A DNA stretch of 64,000 bases, from NCBI GenBank assembly GCA_021846275.1, contig JAJZBZ010000002.1, positions 124,001 through 188,000 on the forward strand, written 5' to 3'. Source of the DNA: Acidobacteriota bacterium (GTDB lineage Bacteria > Acidobacteriota > Terriglobia > Terriglobales > Acidobacteriaceae). The notes beneath the pieces were generated by a model, which saw only the letters and a list, made by a program, of their open reading frames with translations, was not told where the DNA came from and did not search any database. Numbering within the stretch: the stretch's first letter is position 1; every line of letters begins with the position of its first letter. Positions 17,253 through 24,677 of the stretch are shown piece after piece. The translations under genes and the position numbers were made by a program.

Positions 17253-17335
17253 AGGTGCTTCGAGGGTGGACGTTGGTGCGGGCGTCAGGTGGGCATGGCG
17301 CGGACGGCTTCATGCTAATCTGTTGATACCGACGC

Positions 17336-17428
17336 GGAGAGATGGCCGAGAGGCTGAAGGCGGCGGTTTGCTAAACCGTTATAGGGTCAAAAGCTCTATC
17401 GAGGGTTCGAATCCCTCTCTCTCCGCCA
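17336..17428 (+). tRNA. tRNA-Ser (GCT anticodon)
   Basis: A 93-nt class II tRNA with encoded CCA. The acceptor stem is GGAGAGA (17336-17342) with TCTCTCC (17418-17424). The anticodon arm has the loop TGCTAAA with GCT, decoding AGC/AGU. A long variable arm follows, and the T arm is GAGGG-TTCGAAT-CCCTC. The tRNA 3' end is a classic attachment site for P4-type integrases, and such an integrase remnant begins 187 bases downstream. Confidence 0.97.
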
Positions 17429-17542
17429 GCAACCCTTCCAGCGCCATTCTAGAACGTCCAGCCTGAAGTTAAATTCCTCTGAAAATAAATAACTTCCTGC
17501 TTTAAGCCGTCCATCTGGATACCATGAAAGCCGGATTCCAGC

Positions 17543-17585
17543 GGGGGTATCTTTGGGGGTATCCTTCTCTTCCCCTGGGGGTATC
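17543..17585 (+). repeat. Three GGGGGTATC direct repeats (probable integrase arm sites)
   Basis: GGGGGTATC occurs at 17543-17551, 17555-17563 and 17577-17585, each followed by a C/T-rich triplet. The spacings are 12 and 22 bases, close to one and two helical turns. They lie between the tRNA-Ser end and the integrase start, where P4-type elements carry sites for the arm-binding domain. Function is inferred from position and periodicity. Confidence 0.6.
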
Positions 17586-17614
17586 TTCCCTGGCGAGCAA
17601 TTGGAGGGCTTACG

Positions 17615-18223
17615 ATGGCGCTCACTGACACTGAAATCCGCAAAGCAAAGGCCAAGGGCAAGCCGTATCGTCTGAGTGATGGCGGCGGTCTGTATCTTTT
17701 CGTCACTCCGGCAAGCAGCAAGCTGTGGCGCTGGAAATACCGCTTTGAAGGGCGCGAAAAACTGATGACCTTCGGGAGCTATCCCGATGTATCGCCGTCT
17801 TTGGCCCGTGAACGACACGCGGCGGCGCGCAAGCTGCTAGCAACCGGCACAGACCCTATGGCCGAACGGAAGGCCGAGAAAGCAGCGGCAGAGGATTCCT
17901 TTCAAAGCGTTGCCCGCGTCTGGTGGGAGCACTGGCGGGATGGCAAAAACCCGCGCCATGCTGACTATGTGAAGCGCCGGATGGAAGTTGACATTCTTCC
18001 CTGCCTGGGCGCGCGGCCCGTCGCGGCCATTGAAGCGCCGGAACCAGTGAGCATGGTCAAAGCGACTGAGGCACGCGGCGCGCGCGACATTGCCAAGCGC
18101 GCCCTGGAGACGACCGGACAACCGCCTGCCAGAACCAATGGCAGCCTGAAAGCAAAAACTGTCCGAACTACCGGAGCCACCTCTGGGGAAAGCGCCGATT
18201 TTTTTATTTTTTCGCGCTCATAG
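17615..18223 (+). pseudogene. Truncated P4-type tyrosine integrase
   Basis: The frame encodes 202 residues. Residues 1-85 are the arm-DNA-binding domain (DUF4102) with LTDTEIRKAKAKGKPYRLSD, GGGLYLFVTP and MTFGSYPDVSPSLARE. Residues 95-168 are the SAM-like core-binding domain with WWEHWRD, YVKRRMEVDILPCLG and ARDIAKRALETTGQ. After about residue 169 (position 18119) similarity stops, and the last 34 residues are unrelated. The catalytic domain with its R..H-R-Y residues (usually about 200 more residues) is missing, so the enzyme cannot recombine DNA. AATTGGAGGGC provides the ribosome binding site. It is the left end of an element that was lost or deleted. Confidence 0.9.
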
Positions 18224-18283
18224 CCTCGCTGCGCGCATCCTCCTTTCGCCACCATCCCATCCTGCCGCCGACCCGCCTCCGGG

Positions 18284-18312
18284 TTGCCTCGGCGCGCGGA
18301 ACACGCTAGACT
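18284..18312 (+). promoter_or_regulatory. Promoter of rpmE
   Basis: TTGCCT (18284-18289), a 17-bp spacer and TAGACT (18307-18312) lie upstream of rpmE. The predicted start near 18319 gives a leader of about 25 bases containing the AGGAAAGG ribosome binding site. Confidence 0.5.
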
Positions 18313-18343
18313 GAAAGAATTGCAGGAAAGGTTCTTCTCGAAC

Positions 18344-18562
18344 ATGCCCAAACCAGGTATTCACCCCGACTACGCCGCCGTCAAGGTTCACTGCTCCTGC
18401 GGCAACAGCTTTGAAACACGCTCCACGCACAAGGGCAACCTCAGCGTCGAGATCTGCTCCAACTGCCACCCGTTCTTCACCGGCAAGCAGCGCCTCGTCG
18501 ACACCGCCGGCCGCGTGGAGCGCTTCCGCCGCAAGTACGCCGAAAAGGCAGCCACGAAGTAA
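18344..18562 (+). CDS. rpmE: 50S ribosomal protein L31, zinc-binding type
   Basis: A full-length 72-residue bL31. It keeps the four cysteines of the zinc-binding form, CSCG in the first third and CSNC in the second, followed by [21 protein letters not shown]31 sits at the central protuberance and bridges the two ribosomal subunits. The zinc form is normally used when zinc is plentiful; no zinc-free paralogue is seen in this window. ATG 18344 has AGGAAAGG at good spacing. A promoter precedes it and a terminator follows, so it may be transcribed alone ahead of dusB. Confidence 0.97.
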   Translation: MPKPGIHPDYAAVKVHCSCGNSFETRSTHKGNLSVEICSNCHPFFTGKQRLVDTAGRVERFRRKYAEKAATK

Positions 18563-18586
18563 CGCGCGGCGTCCGCGCGCACATCC

Positions 18587-18613
18587 GGCCTCCGCTGCGG
18601 CGGAGGCCTTCTT
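18587..18613 (+). terminator. Terminator after rpmE
   Basis: Nine-base stem GGCCTCCGC (18587-18595) with GCGGAGGCC (18600-18608), loop TGCG, followed by TTCTT. The T-tract is short, so some readthrough into dusB is likely. Confidence 0.65.
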
Positions 18614-18642
18614 GCATCCATCGGCAGCAATCCGAGGGCATC

Positions 18643-19914
18643 ATGGCAGGCAAGGGTTTCACCGTGAAAAAAAACTGGGACAATCCGATTGAGCACGCAA
18701 TGCCCGCCTCGGCGCGCGTCCCGGCTTCGTTTGCCATCGGCTCCGTCACGGTCGCTCCGGCCACCGTGCTCGCGCCGATGGCCGGCGTCACGGACACCGT
18801 CTTTCGTCGCTTCATCCGACACGCCAGCCTGTTTTCCGCCGCGACCACCGCCAGCGAAACGAGTTCCGCATCGGTCGAGGACGCCGTCACCAACCAGCAA
18901 TCCGGCTGCGGCCTCCTGATGACCGAGTTCACCTCCGCCGACGGACTCTCGCGCATGCGCGAGTCGAAGCGCAAACGCTATCTGACGTTTTACGAGGACG
19001 AGCACCCCATCGCCGCGCAGATCTTCGGCTCCAACCCGGAGACGCTCGCCGAGGCCGCGCGCATCATCGAGCAGACCGGCTTCGATACCGTCGATCTCAA
19101 CCTCGGCTGCCCGGCCAAGCGCGTCGTCGGCTGCAATGGCGGCTCCGGCCTGCTGCGCGATCTGCCGCGCATCGCGGAAATCTTCCGCGCCGTGCGCGAC
19201 GCCGTCGCGATTCCCTTCACGGTCAAGTTCCGCCTGGGCTGGAACGACACCTCAATCATCTGTGTCGAGCTTGCCCGCATGGCTGAATCCGAAGGGCTGA
19301 ATGCCGTCGCGCTGCACGCGCGCACCCGCGAACAGGCCTACACCGGCCAGGCACGCTGGGAGTGGATCGCCGCTGTCAAACAGGCCGTCACCATCCCCGT
19401 CATCGGCAACGGCGACATCCGCACGCCCGAGGACGCCGCGGCCATCGTCGACCAGACCGGCTGCGACGCCGTCATGATCGGTCGCGCCGCACCGTCCAAT
19501 CCGTGGATCTTCCGCCAGATCGCCGAATACACCGCGACCGGCGCCTACTCGCGGCCCACCGAAGCCGACCGCTGGCTCATGATCCGCACCTACTTCCAGA
19601 TGCTGCTTGCCGAAGCGGAAGCCAGCCAGTCGCAGCCTCGCGACGCGCGCCACGGTGAGACGGCGGGCAGGATGAAGCAGTTCGCCTCGTGGTTCACTCA
19701 CGGCGTCGCCAACGGAGCGAAACTCCGCCAGCAGGTCTTCGTCTGCAAGACGGGCCGCGAGGTTCTCGATGCCGTGGATCGCTTCTTTGAGTCGCGCCTG
19801 ACCGCAAACGGCGATCACCCGGAGATAGCGACTGCTGCGGAGGAACGGACGGACGGCGAGCATGCAAATGACGCTCAAGCGCTCACGGCTGCGGCATTCA
19901 CCTGCTCCGGTTGA
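18643..19914 (+). CDS. dusB: tRNA-dihydrouridine synthase
   Basis: A 423-residue flavoenzyme that reduces uridines in tRNA D-loops with FMN and NADPH. Family motifs are clear: APMAGVTDTVFRRF, MTEFTSADGL, PIAAQIFGSNPE, LNLGCPAKRVVGCNGGSGLL with the catalytic Cys in GCPA, ALHARTREQAYTG, PVIGNGDI and MIGRAAPSNPWIF, and the C-terminal helical domain (KQFASWFTHG). It is longer than typical DusB (about 330 residues) because of about 28 Ser/Thr/Ala-rich residues between FRRFIRHA and GLLMTEF and a Glu/Ala-rich tail after about residue 385. The insertion sits in the flavin-proximal part yet leaves motifs intact; I believe similar insertions occur in other acidobacteria. Confidence 0.95.
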   Translation: MAGKGFTVKKNWDNPIEHAMPASARVPASFAIGSVTVAPATVLAPMAGVTDTVFRRFIRHASLFSAATTASETSSASVEDAVTNQQSGCGLLMTEFTSADGLSRMRESKRKRYLTFYEDEHPIAAQIFGSNPETLAEAARIIEQTGFDTVDLNLGCPAKRVVGCNGGSGLLRDLPRIAEIFRAVRDAVAIPFTVKFRLGWNDTSIICVELARMAESEGLNAVALHARTREQAYTGQARWEWIAAVKQAVTIPVIGNGDIRTPEDAAAIVDQTGCDAVMIGRAAPSNPWIFRQIAEYTATGAYSRPTEADRWLMIRTYFQMLLAEAEASQSQPRDARHGETAGRMKQFASWFTHGVANGAKLRQQVFVCKTGREVLDAVDRFFESRLTANGDHPEIATAAEERTDGEHANDAQALTAAAFTCSG

Positions 19915-19941
19915 TGCAGCTTTCTGCGCTTCTGCGCCGCG

Positions 19942-20691
19942 TTATGGAATCGCCTCTGCCTTCACGCTGATCTCCATCCTGCCGTCGGCAAGATCGAGGG
20001 TCCCGATCGAAAGGTTTTTGCCTTCGACCAGCGGCGAGCGCTCGTCAAGCGTGACCTGGCGAATCGCCGGGTCCGGCGGAACCGTGGACTTCTGGTCGGC
20101 GATGCTGGAACGCTCGATCTTGCTGCGCAGCTGAACTTCCCGCCCCATGCCTTCAAGCGAGGCTTCGATGCGCAGTCCAAGATCGATGTACTGAATCCGC
20201 GTGCTCGTATCGTTTTTCTCTGTCGTGCCTGTCACCAGCGGCACGCGCACTCCCTGTCGAAGCACGGTTTCCGCATGCGCGGTCAGCATCACCGTCTCGT
20301 GCTCGGTCTTCGTCGTTCCGTTCGCGGCTGTTTCGGTCAGCGTATACGTCAGCCGATATATCGCTCTTGGCTTGTCGAGGGCTGTGACGACGGTTTCAAT
20401 CAGCCGCATCTGCTGCGGATCGGCATAGACAGCCAGGGCATTGGCGGTGGTGTCGTAGTAAATCTTCGCACGCGGCAGCAGGTTGCGCAGCGTCGTTTGC
20501 ACATCGTTCGCCTGATAGTTATCCGTGAACGAGTGAAGCGGAAACAGGCGAAAACTCGCTTCCGTATCCGTACCGCTCTGCGCCCGCAGGCTTGGCGTGG
20601 GCAGGCACAGGGCCACCGCGCCGCAAAGAACCATCCATTTCCAGCCACAAAACACAACTCCGTCACCAGGCAGCCTCATCTTTGGCAGCAT
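19942..20691 (-). CDS. Secreted protein with secretin N-domain-like segment
   Basis: A 249-residue exported protein. A hydrophobic stretch (WMVLCGAVALCLPTPSLRAQ) gives the signal peptide. Residues from about 55 to 105 (DVQTTLRNLLPRAKIYYD, then ANALAVYADPQQMRLIETVV) look like the small N1/N2-type domain found in secretins such as GspD and PilQ, but there is no secretin pore domain. The remainder is beta-rich with TYTLTET, HETVMLTAH and a strand pattern ending in RMEISVKAEA. A periplasmic accessory role in a secretion or pilus assembly is possible but no such genes are adjacent. Convergent with dusB and divergent from the next gene. Confidence 0.6.
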   Translation of the reverse strand: MLPKMRLPGDGVVFCGWKWMVLCGAVALCLPTPSLRAQSGTDTEASFRLFPLHSFTDNYQANDVQTTLRNLLPRAKIYYDTTANALAVYADPQQMRLIETVVTALDKPRAIYRLTYTLTETAANGTTKTEHETVMLTAHAETVLRQGVRVPLVTGTTEKNDTSTRIQYIDLGLRIEASLEGMGREVQLRSKIERSSIADQKSTVPPDPAIRQVTLDERSPLVEGKNLSIGTLDLADGRMEISVKAEAIP

Positions 20692-21003
20692 TGCTCCTCC
20701 TGATATTTCCCACAGTTTCAGTGATTGTACGTCTATGTCACCGGACGCGGCACCGCCGACAAGCGCTCGAAGATCGTGAAAAATATTCGGCGTGTAAACT
20801 CTTCCCTCTTGAACTTGCAGCGGATTGAATTGCTCAGCCGAAACCGTCGGCAGCGGATCAGGAATCTGAGAGCATACCCAAGAAACGCCAGATGGGATAC
20901 GGCCTTCTGTGCTACGCTTCAGATCAACTGGCCTGTCTCCACAGAGATCTTTGCATTCTTGTCGGAGTCGGATAACGGAAACAATGCAGCCGAGGGAAGA
21001 CCG
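20692..21003. other. Divergent intergenic region
   Basis: This 312-bp region separates two divergent genes and should carry both promoters, but no clear -35/-10 pair stands out. The right-hand end has GAGGGAAG as ribosome binding site for the gene at 21004. The frame of that gene stays open back to 20725, but the upstream codons do not look like protein. Confidence 0.45.
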
Positions 21004-22161
21004 ATGCGCCGACAGCTTCCAATCGCCTTGCCCATTTGTATTCTCGCCCTCGCGTCGTCACTCGGTCGCGCGGCCAGCCCCGCCGTCGACCACACGACCG
21101 CGACGGCCAGCGCATCAGCGACTCAATGGAACGCGGCGGCGGCGACAAAATACCTGGACGACCGCGAACTCTGGTGGCAGGACTGGCCCCGCGCGCAGAA
21201 GGATCACGGCACCCTCTGCATCTCCTGCCACACGCAGCTTCCCTATGCGCTGGCAAGGCCGCTGCTCAGCCGCCAGCTTGGTGTAACGGCGATCTCCGCG
21301 CCGGAGCAGGCGATGCTTGCCAGCATACGGAAGCGCGTTGCTCTCGGCGGCGAAGCAAAGACCTTTTATACTGACGCCGACAACGGCCCCGGCAAAACAC
21401 TGGAGGCGCGCAACGCCGAGCAGGTGATGAACGCGCTGATTCTGGCCAGCTACGACGCGCAGACCGGCCACCTGCAAGCCTCGACGCGCGAGGCGCTCGA
21501 CCGCATGTGGACGACGCAGGTGGCGACCGGGCCGAAGGCCGGCGCGTGGGTCTGGCAGGACTTCCATTTTTCGCCTTGGGAAGCGCCGGAATCGGAGTAT
21601 TTTGGCGCGGTGATGGCCGCCGTGGCCGTCGCCATGGCGCCGGACAACTATCGCGCAACGCCAGCGATTCAGCCCCATCTGGCCCTGCTGCGCGGCTATC
21701 TGCGACGCGAGGCCGCCGCTCAGCCGTTGGCCAACTCCGCACTGCTGCTCTGGGCCTGCTCGCGCTGGCCGGGAATGATCCCACCCGCTCAACAGGCTGC
21801 GCTGGAACGCGCCATCGTCGCCCGGCAACAGGCTGACGGCGGATGGTCCCTGACCACGCTCGGCGAAGGCACCTGGAAGCGTCGCGATGACTCGCCGTTT
21901 GAAACCCGCAGCGACGGCTACGCCACCGCCATCGCCGTGTTGGCGCTCAAGGAATCCGGCCACGCCGCAGCGCTGAAAATGCCGTTGCAACGCGGCGTTC
22001 AGTGGCTGCGGACAAACCAGAATCCAGCCACCGGACAGTGGACGGCCTGGTCGGTGAACCGCCGTCGCGATCCGAACTCGGATGTGGGAAAGTTCATGAG
22101 CGACGCGGCCACAGGCTTCGCCGTGCTGGCGCTCGACGACCCCGTCGGAAGACAGAAGTAG
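21004..22161 (+). CDS. Secreted terpene-cyclase-fold (squalene-hopene cyclase-like) protein with CxxCH
   Basis: 385 residues from ATG 21004, chosen for GAGGGAAG upstream and a signal peptide (QLPIALPICILALASSLGRA). The body is an alpha-toroid of the squalene-cyclase/prenyltransferase type, with repeat elements such as QQADGGWSLTTLGEGTW, ATAIAVLALKESG, VQWLRTNQNPATGQW and AATGFAVLAL. Near the N-terminus CISCH (Cys72, Cys75, His76) is a typical c-type haem attachment motif, and LWWQDWPRAQKDHGT precedes it. The DXDD motif of true squalene-hopene cyclases is absent, so cyclase activity is doubtful. It may be a periplasmic haem protein on a toroid scaffold. Convergent with the following gene. Confidence 0.75.
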   Translation: MRRQLPIALPICILALASSLGRAASPAVDHTTATASASATQWNAAAATKYLDDRELWWQDWPRAQKDHGTLCISCHTQLPYALARPLLSRQLGVTAISAPEQAMLASIRKRVALGGEAKTFYTDADNGPGKTLEARNAEQVMNALILASYDAQTGHLQASTREALDRMWTTQVATGPKAGAWVWQDFHFSPWEAPESEYFGAVMAAVAVAMAPDNYRATPAIQPHLALLRGYLRREAAAQPLANSALLLWACSRWPGMIPPAQQAALERAIVARQQADGGWSLTTLGEGTWKRRDDSPFETRSDGYATAIAVLALKESGHAAALKMPLQRGVQWLRTNQNPATGQWTAWSVNRRRDPNSDVGKFMSDAATGFAVLALDDPVGRQK

Positions 22162-22180
22162 CGCCGCGAGAAGACAACCG

Positions 22181-23806
22181 TCAGCCGCGCCGCTTGCGAA
22201 AAACCATCTTCAGCGCTGTGCGCCAGTCCTCACCCACGGCAATCAACTCCCAGTCGATTTCGGGAGCCAGGTAGCGCAGGACGACTTCGTTGGCCGGATG
22301 AATACGCAGCGCCGGAGCGACAAGCAGAAGCTTCGGCGACGCGCCAGCCAGCTCCACGCCCGCAAAATATCCGCTGCGCTGGAAGGCATCGAGCGTCTGC
22401 CCGGTTGCGGCGTGTGTGCTGCGATCCGCATGCAGCGCGCGCACGCGCATCCAGTAGTCCAGACCCTGCAGCGGCAGGTGCAGGTCTTCCTCAGCCTTGA
22501 CCTCAAGAATCACAAGGCGCCCGCCGCGATCCACCGTCAGCAGGTCCATCATCCCGCGCTCGCCGCTGGCCATCGCCGGTACCTGCGAGTAAAGAAACTC
22601 CTGACGCAGCGCAGGCAGAAACTCCGCGATGCCGGTGCGAATCCGCGACTCCAGCCACCCCTCGGTGCGCAGGCGAAAAAGCGCGTCCTTCACCGTCCCA
22701 CTCGGGTGACGCGCCGCGAACAGCCGCTCCAGCAGCGAACCGCAGAGCGCTTCGGTCTCCTCGTTCAACGGTGTCTCGTTCACGCCCGCGCCAAAGGTGA
22801 TCTCCACCTCGCGCGAGAACGACTGCGCCGACGCCTGCTGACGGACGCGCGCAAATTCGAGACCATCCAGCAGCAGCGCGACCTCCGTCGCAGCCGTCGC
22901 GCGCTGCTCCACGCGCGCCGCACCACCCGGCGGCACCAGCGCCAGCACGCGCTCCACACCCGCCTGCGCGCGCTCGATGGCGGCGCGCGCATCGAAGGCA
23001 TGCGTCAACCGCTGGCTCTCGTTTCCGTTCTCCGCGATCTCGACCGCGCACAACTCTTCCGTCTTTTCGTTCAGCGTGAAGAGCCGCCAGCCGGCAACAC
23101 CCGGATGCAACCAGCGCATGCGCGTCGCCGTGGTCTGCTCCATTCCTGCGGGCACGATCACGCGCAGCGCGCCGTAGTGACGCTGACGCGCCGACTGGCC
23201 GACGCTGTGACTTCTGCAATAGTCCAGCCAGAGCAGCCCGACCGTGAGCACACCGTCGACGGTGGACTTTGACTCCGCTGTGCCCACGCCAATCACCGCT
23301 TCGGCGTTCATGCCGCGGCTGCCCTGCAGGAGTTGCCCGCGCACGTACGCCGGGCCGAAGCTGTGCTCGAGATCCGCCGCCGAGCGAAATCCATCCGGCG
23401 TCCAGTCGGGAAAAGTTCGCCGCAGCACACGCTCCAGCAGTCGCTGATACTGCCTGCGCTCGCTTTCGCGCACGCTCGGGGATCGGCGATCCTTCTGCGC
23501 CACAATCTCCAATGCGCCGGGCTTGCTCGCGCCCATGCGTCGCGTCGTCAGGCGCAGTCCATCCGCGCGCACCTGCGCAGCCACCACCGTGCGCACCAGA
23601 TTGCGCTCCTCGCTCCAGAACTGAAGCAGGCAGCGCCCGTGCGCCAGCGAAAGAGAAAACTTCGCTGCGCGCAGATCGAAAAGCATCTGTCCATCTTCGA
23701 GAATCACCGCTTCCGGGTGGTCCGCGATGTAGGCGTCGATGATCTCGGCCAGTTTTTCAGGCGACTGCTCGGCGACTGGGACGCCGTGCCTGGCAACCGG
23801 ACGCAA
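22181..23806 (-). CDS. Protein of unknown function with a C-terminal PD-(D/E)XK nuclease-like domain
   Basis: About 541 residues; the start is a TTG at 23806, six bases after the DinB gene stop, but later starts cannot be excluded. I do not recognise a named family. Residues 395-460 carry a PD-(D/E)XK pattern: Asp421 in MMDLLTV, Glu435-x-Lys437 in LVILEVKAEED and Gln447-xxx-Tyr451 in PLQGLDYW, spaced as in that nuclease fold. Residues 165-220 (VIGVGTAESKSTVDGVLTVG, LLWLDYCR, ALRVIVP) look like a related but degenerate domain. No helicase, methylase or toxin partner is adjacent. Nuclease activity is an inference from the motif; the fold also occurs in non-enzymatic proteins. Confidence 0.65.
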   Translation of the reverse strand: MRPVARHGVPVAEQSPEKLAEIIDAYIADHPEAVILEDGQMLFDLRAAKFSLSLAHGRCLLQFWSEERNLVRTVVAAQVRADGLRLTTRRMGASKPGALEIVAQKDRRSPSVRESERRQYQRLLERVLRRTFPDWTPDGFRSAADLEHSFGPAYVRGQLLQGSRGMNAEAVIGVGTAESKSTVDGVLTVGLLWLDYCRSHSVGQSARQRHYGALRVIVPAGMEQTTATRMRWLHPGVAGWRLFTLNEKTEELCAVEIAENGNESQRLTHAFDARAAIERAQAGVERVLALVPPGGAARVEQRATAATEVALLLDGLEFARVRQQASAQSFSREVEITFGAGVNETPLNEETEALCGSLLERLFAARHPSGTVKDALFRLRTEGWLESRIRTGIAEFLPALRQEFLYSQVPAMASGERGMMDLLTVDRGGRLVILEVKAEEDLHLPLQGLDYWMRVRALHADRSTHAATGQTLDAFQRSGYFAGVELAGASPKLLLVAPALRIHPANEVVLRYLAPEIDWELIAVGEDWRTALKMVFRKRRG

Positions 23807-23812
23807 GGCTGC

Positions 23813-24346
23813 TCACCAGCCTCGGGACTGACGCAGACGCACGATGTGCGCCGTGTGATGGCGGCTGTGCCAGTCATAGATGCCAAGCGCAAGCGCAAGG
23901 GACTGGCGACCACTCTTCGGGTGCGTGTAACCACGCTCCAGAAATTGCTCTTCGCTCATCTGTTCGAGCAGCGCAGTCCACCGCGCATGAAGAGAGTCGA
24001 TGAGCGCCAGCGAAACCTCCACCGGAAGCAGCCTGCCGTCGCTCAGCTCGGCCCATGCGGCCTCATCGTAGGCGGTAATCGCGGGCCAGTCCTCCGTCAG
24101 CGCCAGCTTGAAGCGCACGTACGAATTCATGTGGCTGTCCGCCACATGATGAACCGTCTGGCGCACCGTCCACCCGCCTTCGCGATAGGGCGTATCGAGT
24201 TGCTGGTCGTCCAGTCCCTCGACCGCCTTGCGCAGCGCGCGAGGCAACTGGCGCAGCGTTTCGATGCTCGACGCGCGCGACTCCGGCGTGCTTTCGGACG
24301 AGCGCGAAAATTTTCCAATCGGGTATTTCTGTTCTTCCAGTGTCAT
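23813..24346 (-). CDS. DinB/YfiT-family metal-dependent transferase or hydrolase
   Basis: A 177-residue four-helix DinB-superfamily protein of the YfiT branch (bacillithiol transferase-like). The three metal-binding histidines are present: His in TVHHVADSH, and two in DWHSRHHTAH. The N-terminus reads YPIGKFSRS, matching the usual PIGKF start of YfiT proteins, and LEERGYTHP-like and QSLALALGIYDWH segments follow. In Firmicutes this family moves thiols onto electrophiles; the thiol used here is unknown, so a general thiol-dependent detoxification role is only suggested. It runs into the PD-(D/E)XK gene with a six-base gap, so the two are probably co-transcribed. Confidence 0.85.
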   Translation of the reverse strand: MTLEEQKYPIGKFSRSSESTPESRASSIETLRQLPRALRKAVEGLDDQQLDTPYREGGWTVRQTVHHVADSHMNSYVRFKLALTEDWPAITAYDEAAWAELSDGRLLPVEVSLALIDSLHARWTALLEQMSEEQFLERGYTHPKSGRQSLALALGIYDWHSRHHTAHIVRLRQSRGW

Positions 24347-24370
24347 GGCTCTCCTCTTGCTTCGGCTTTC

Positions 24371-24562
24371 TCACTTCGCTGCTGTCTGCGTCTTCGCCGC
24401 AGCGGCTGTTTTTGCTCCGCCGGATTTCGCCGTCGAGCGATGCGCGTTGTGATGTCCGTGGCGGTGATGTTTGTGGTGAAAGAGATGATGCTTGCGGCCA
24501 GCCGCAAAACCCGGCGAAGCGCAAAGAACGAGAGCGAGCAGGACGAGCGCAATTCGTTTCAT
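24371..24562 (-). CDS. Small secreted His/Lys-rich peptide
   Basis: A 63-residue frame from ATG 24562. Residues 1-21 form a textbook signal peptide (MKRIALVLLALVLCASPGFA, cut after AGFA-type small residues). The mature part of about 42 residues begins GRKHHLFHHKHHRHGHHNAH, with about ten histidines in 18 residues, then an Ala/Lys/Thr tail. Such composition suggests metal or acid buffering or envelope binding in the periplasm. No homologue comes to mind. The gene lies 24 bases before the DinB gene on the same strand and on the opposite strand to tldD. The ribosome binding site is weak, but the signal peptide is too good to be chance. Confidence 0.65.
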   Translation of the reverse strand: MKRIALVLLALVLCASPGFAAGRKHHLFHHKHHRHGHHNAHRSTAKSGGAKTAAAAKTQTAAK

Positions 24563-24665
24563 GTTGAGCAGCGTACCACGCTGCGCCCCGGCGCCGCATC
24601 CCGATCCGGAACCTGCCCCATCGAGCAAGGCCGCGCCTGCCGCGCTGCCAAATCCAGAGCAGGCG

Positions 24666-24671
24666 TACACT
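24666..24671 (+). promoter_or_regulatory. Putative -10 of tldD
   Basis: TACACT lies six bases before the tldD ATG, preceded by G as in GTACACT upstream of the DPP IV and trehalase genes. CTGCCA 15 bases upstream could act as -35. A leaderless or very short leader is implied. Confidence 0.3.
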
Positions 24672-24677
24672 GAGAAG

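Noticed and set aside
17543-17585. CRISPR-like repeats
   Set aside because: Repeats are only nine bases with spacers of 3 and 13 bases, no cas genes; they fit integrase arm sites.
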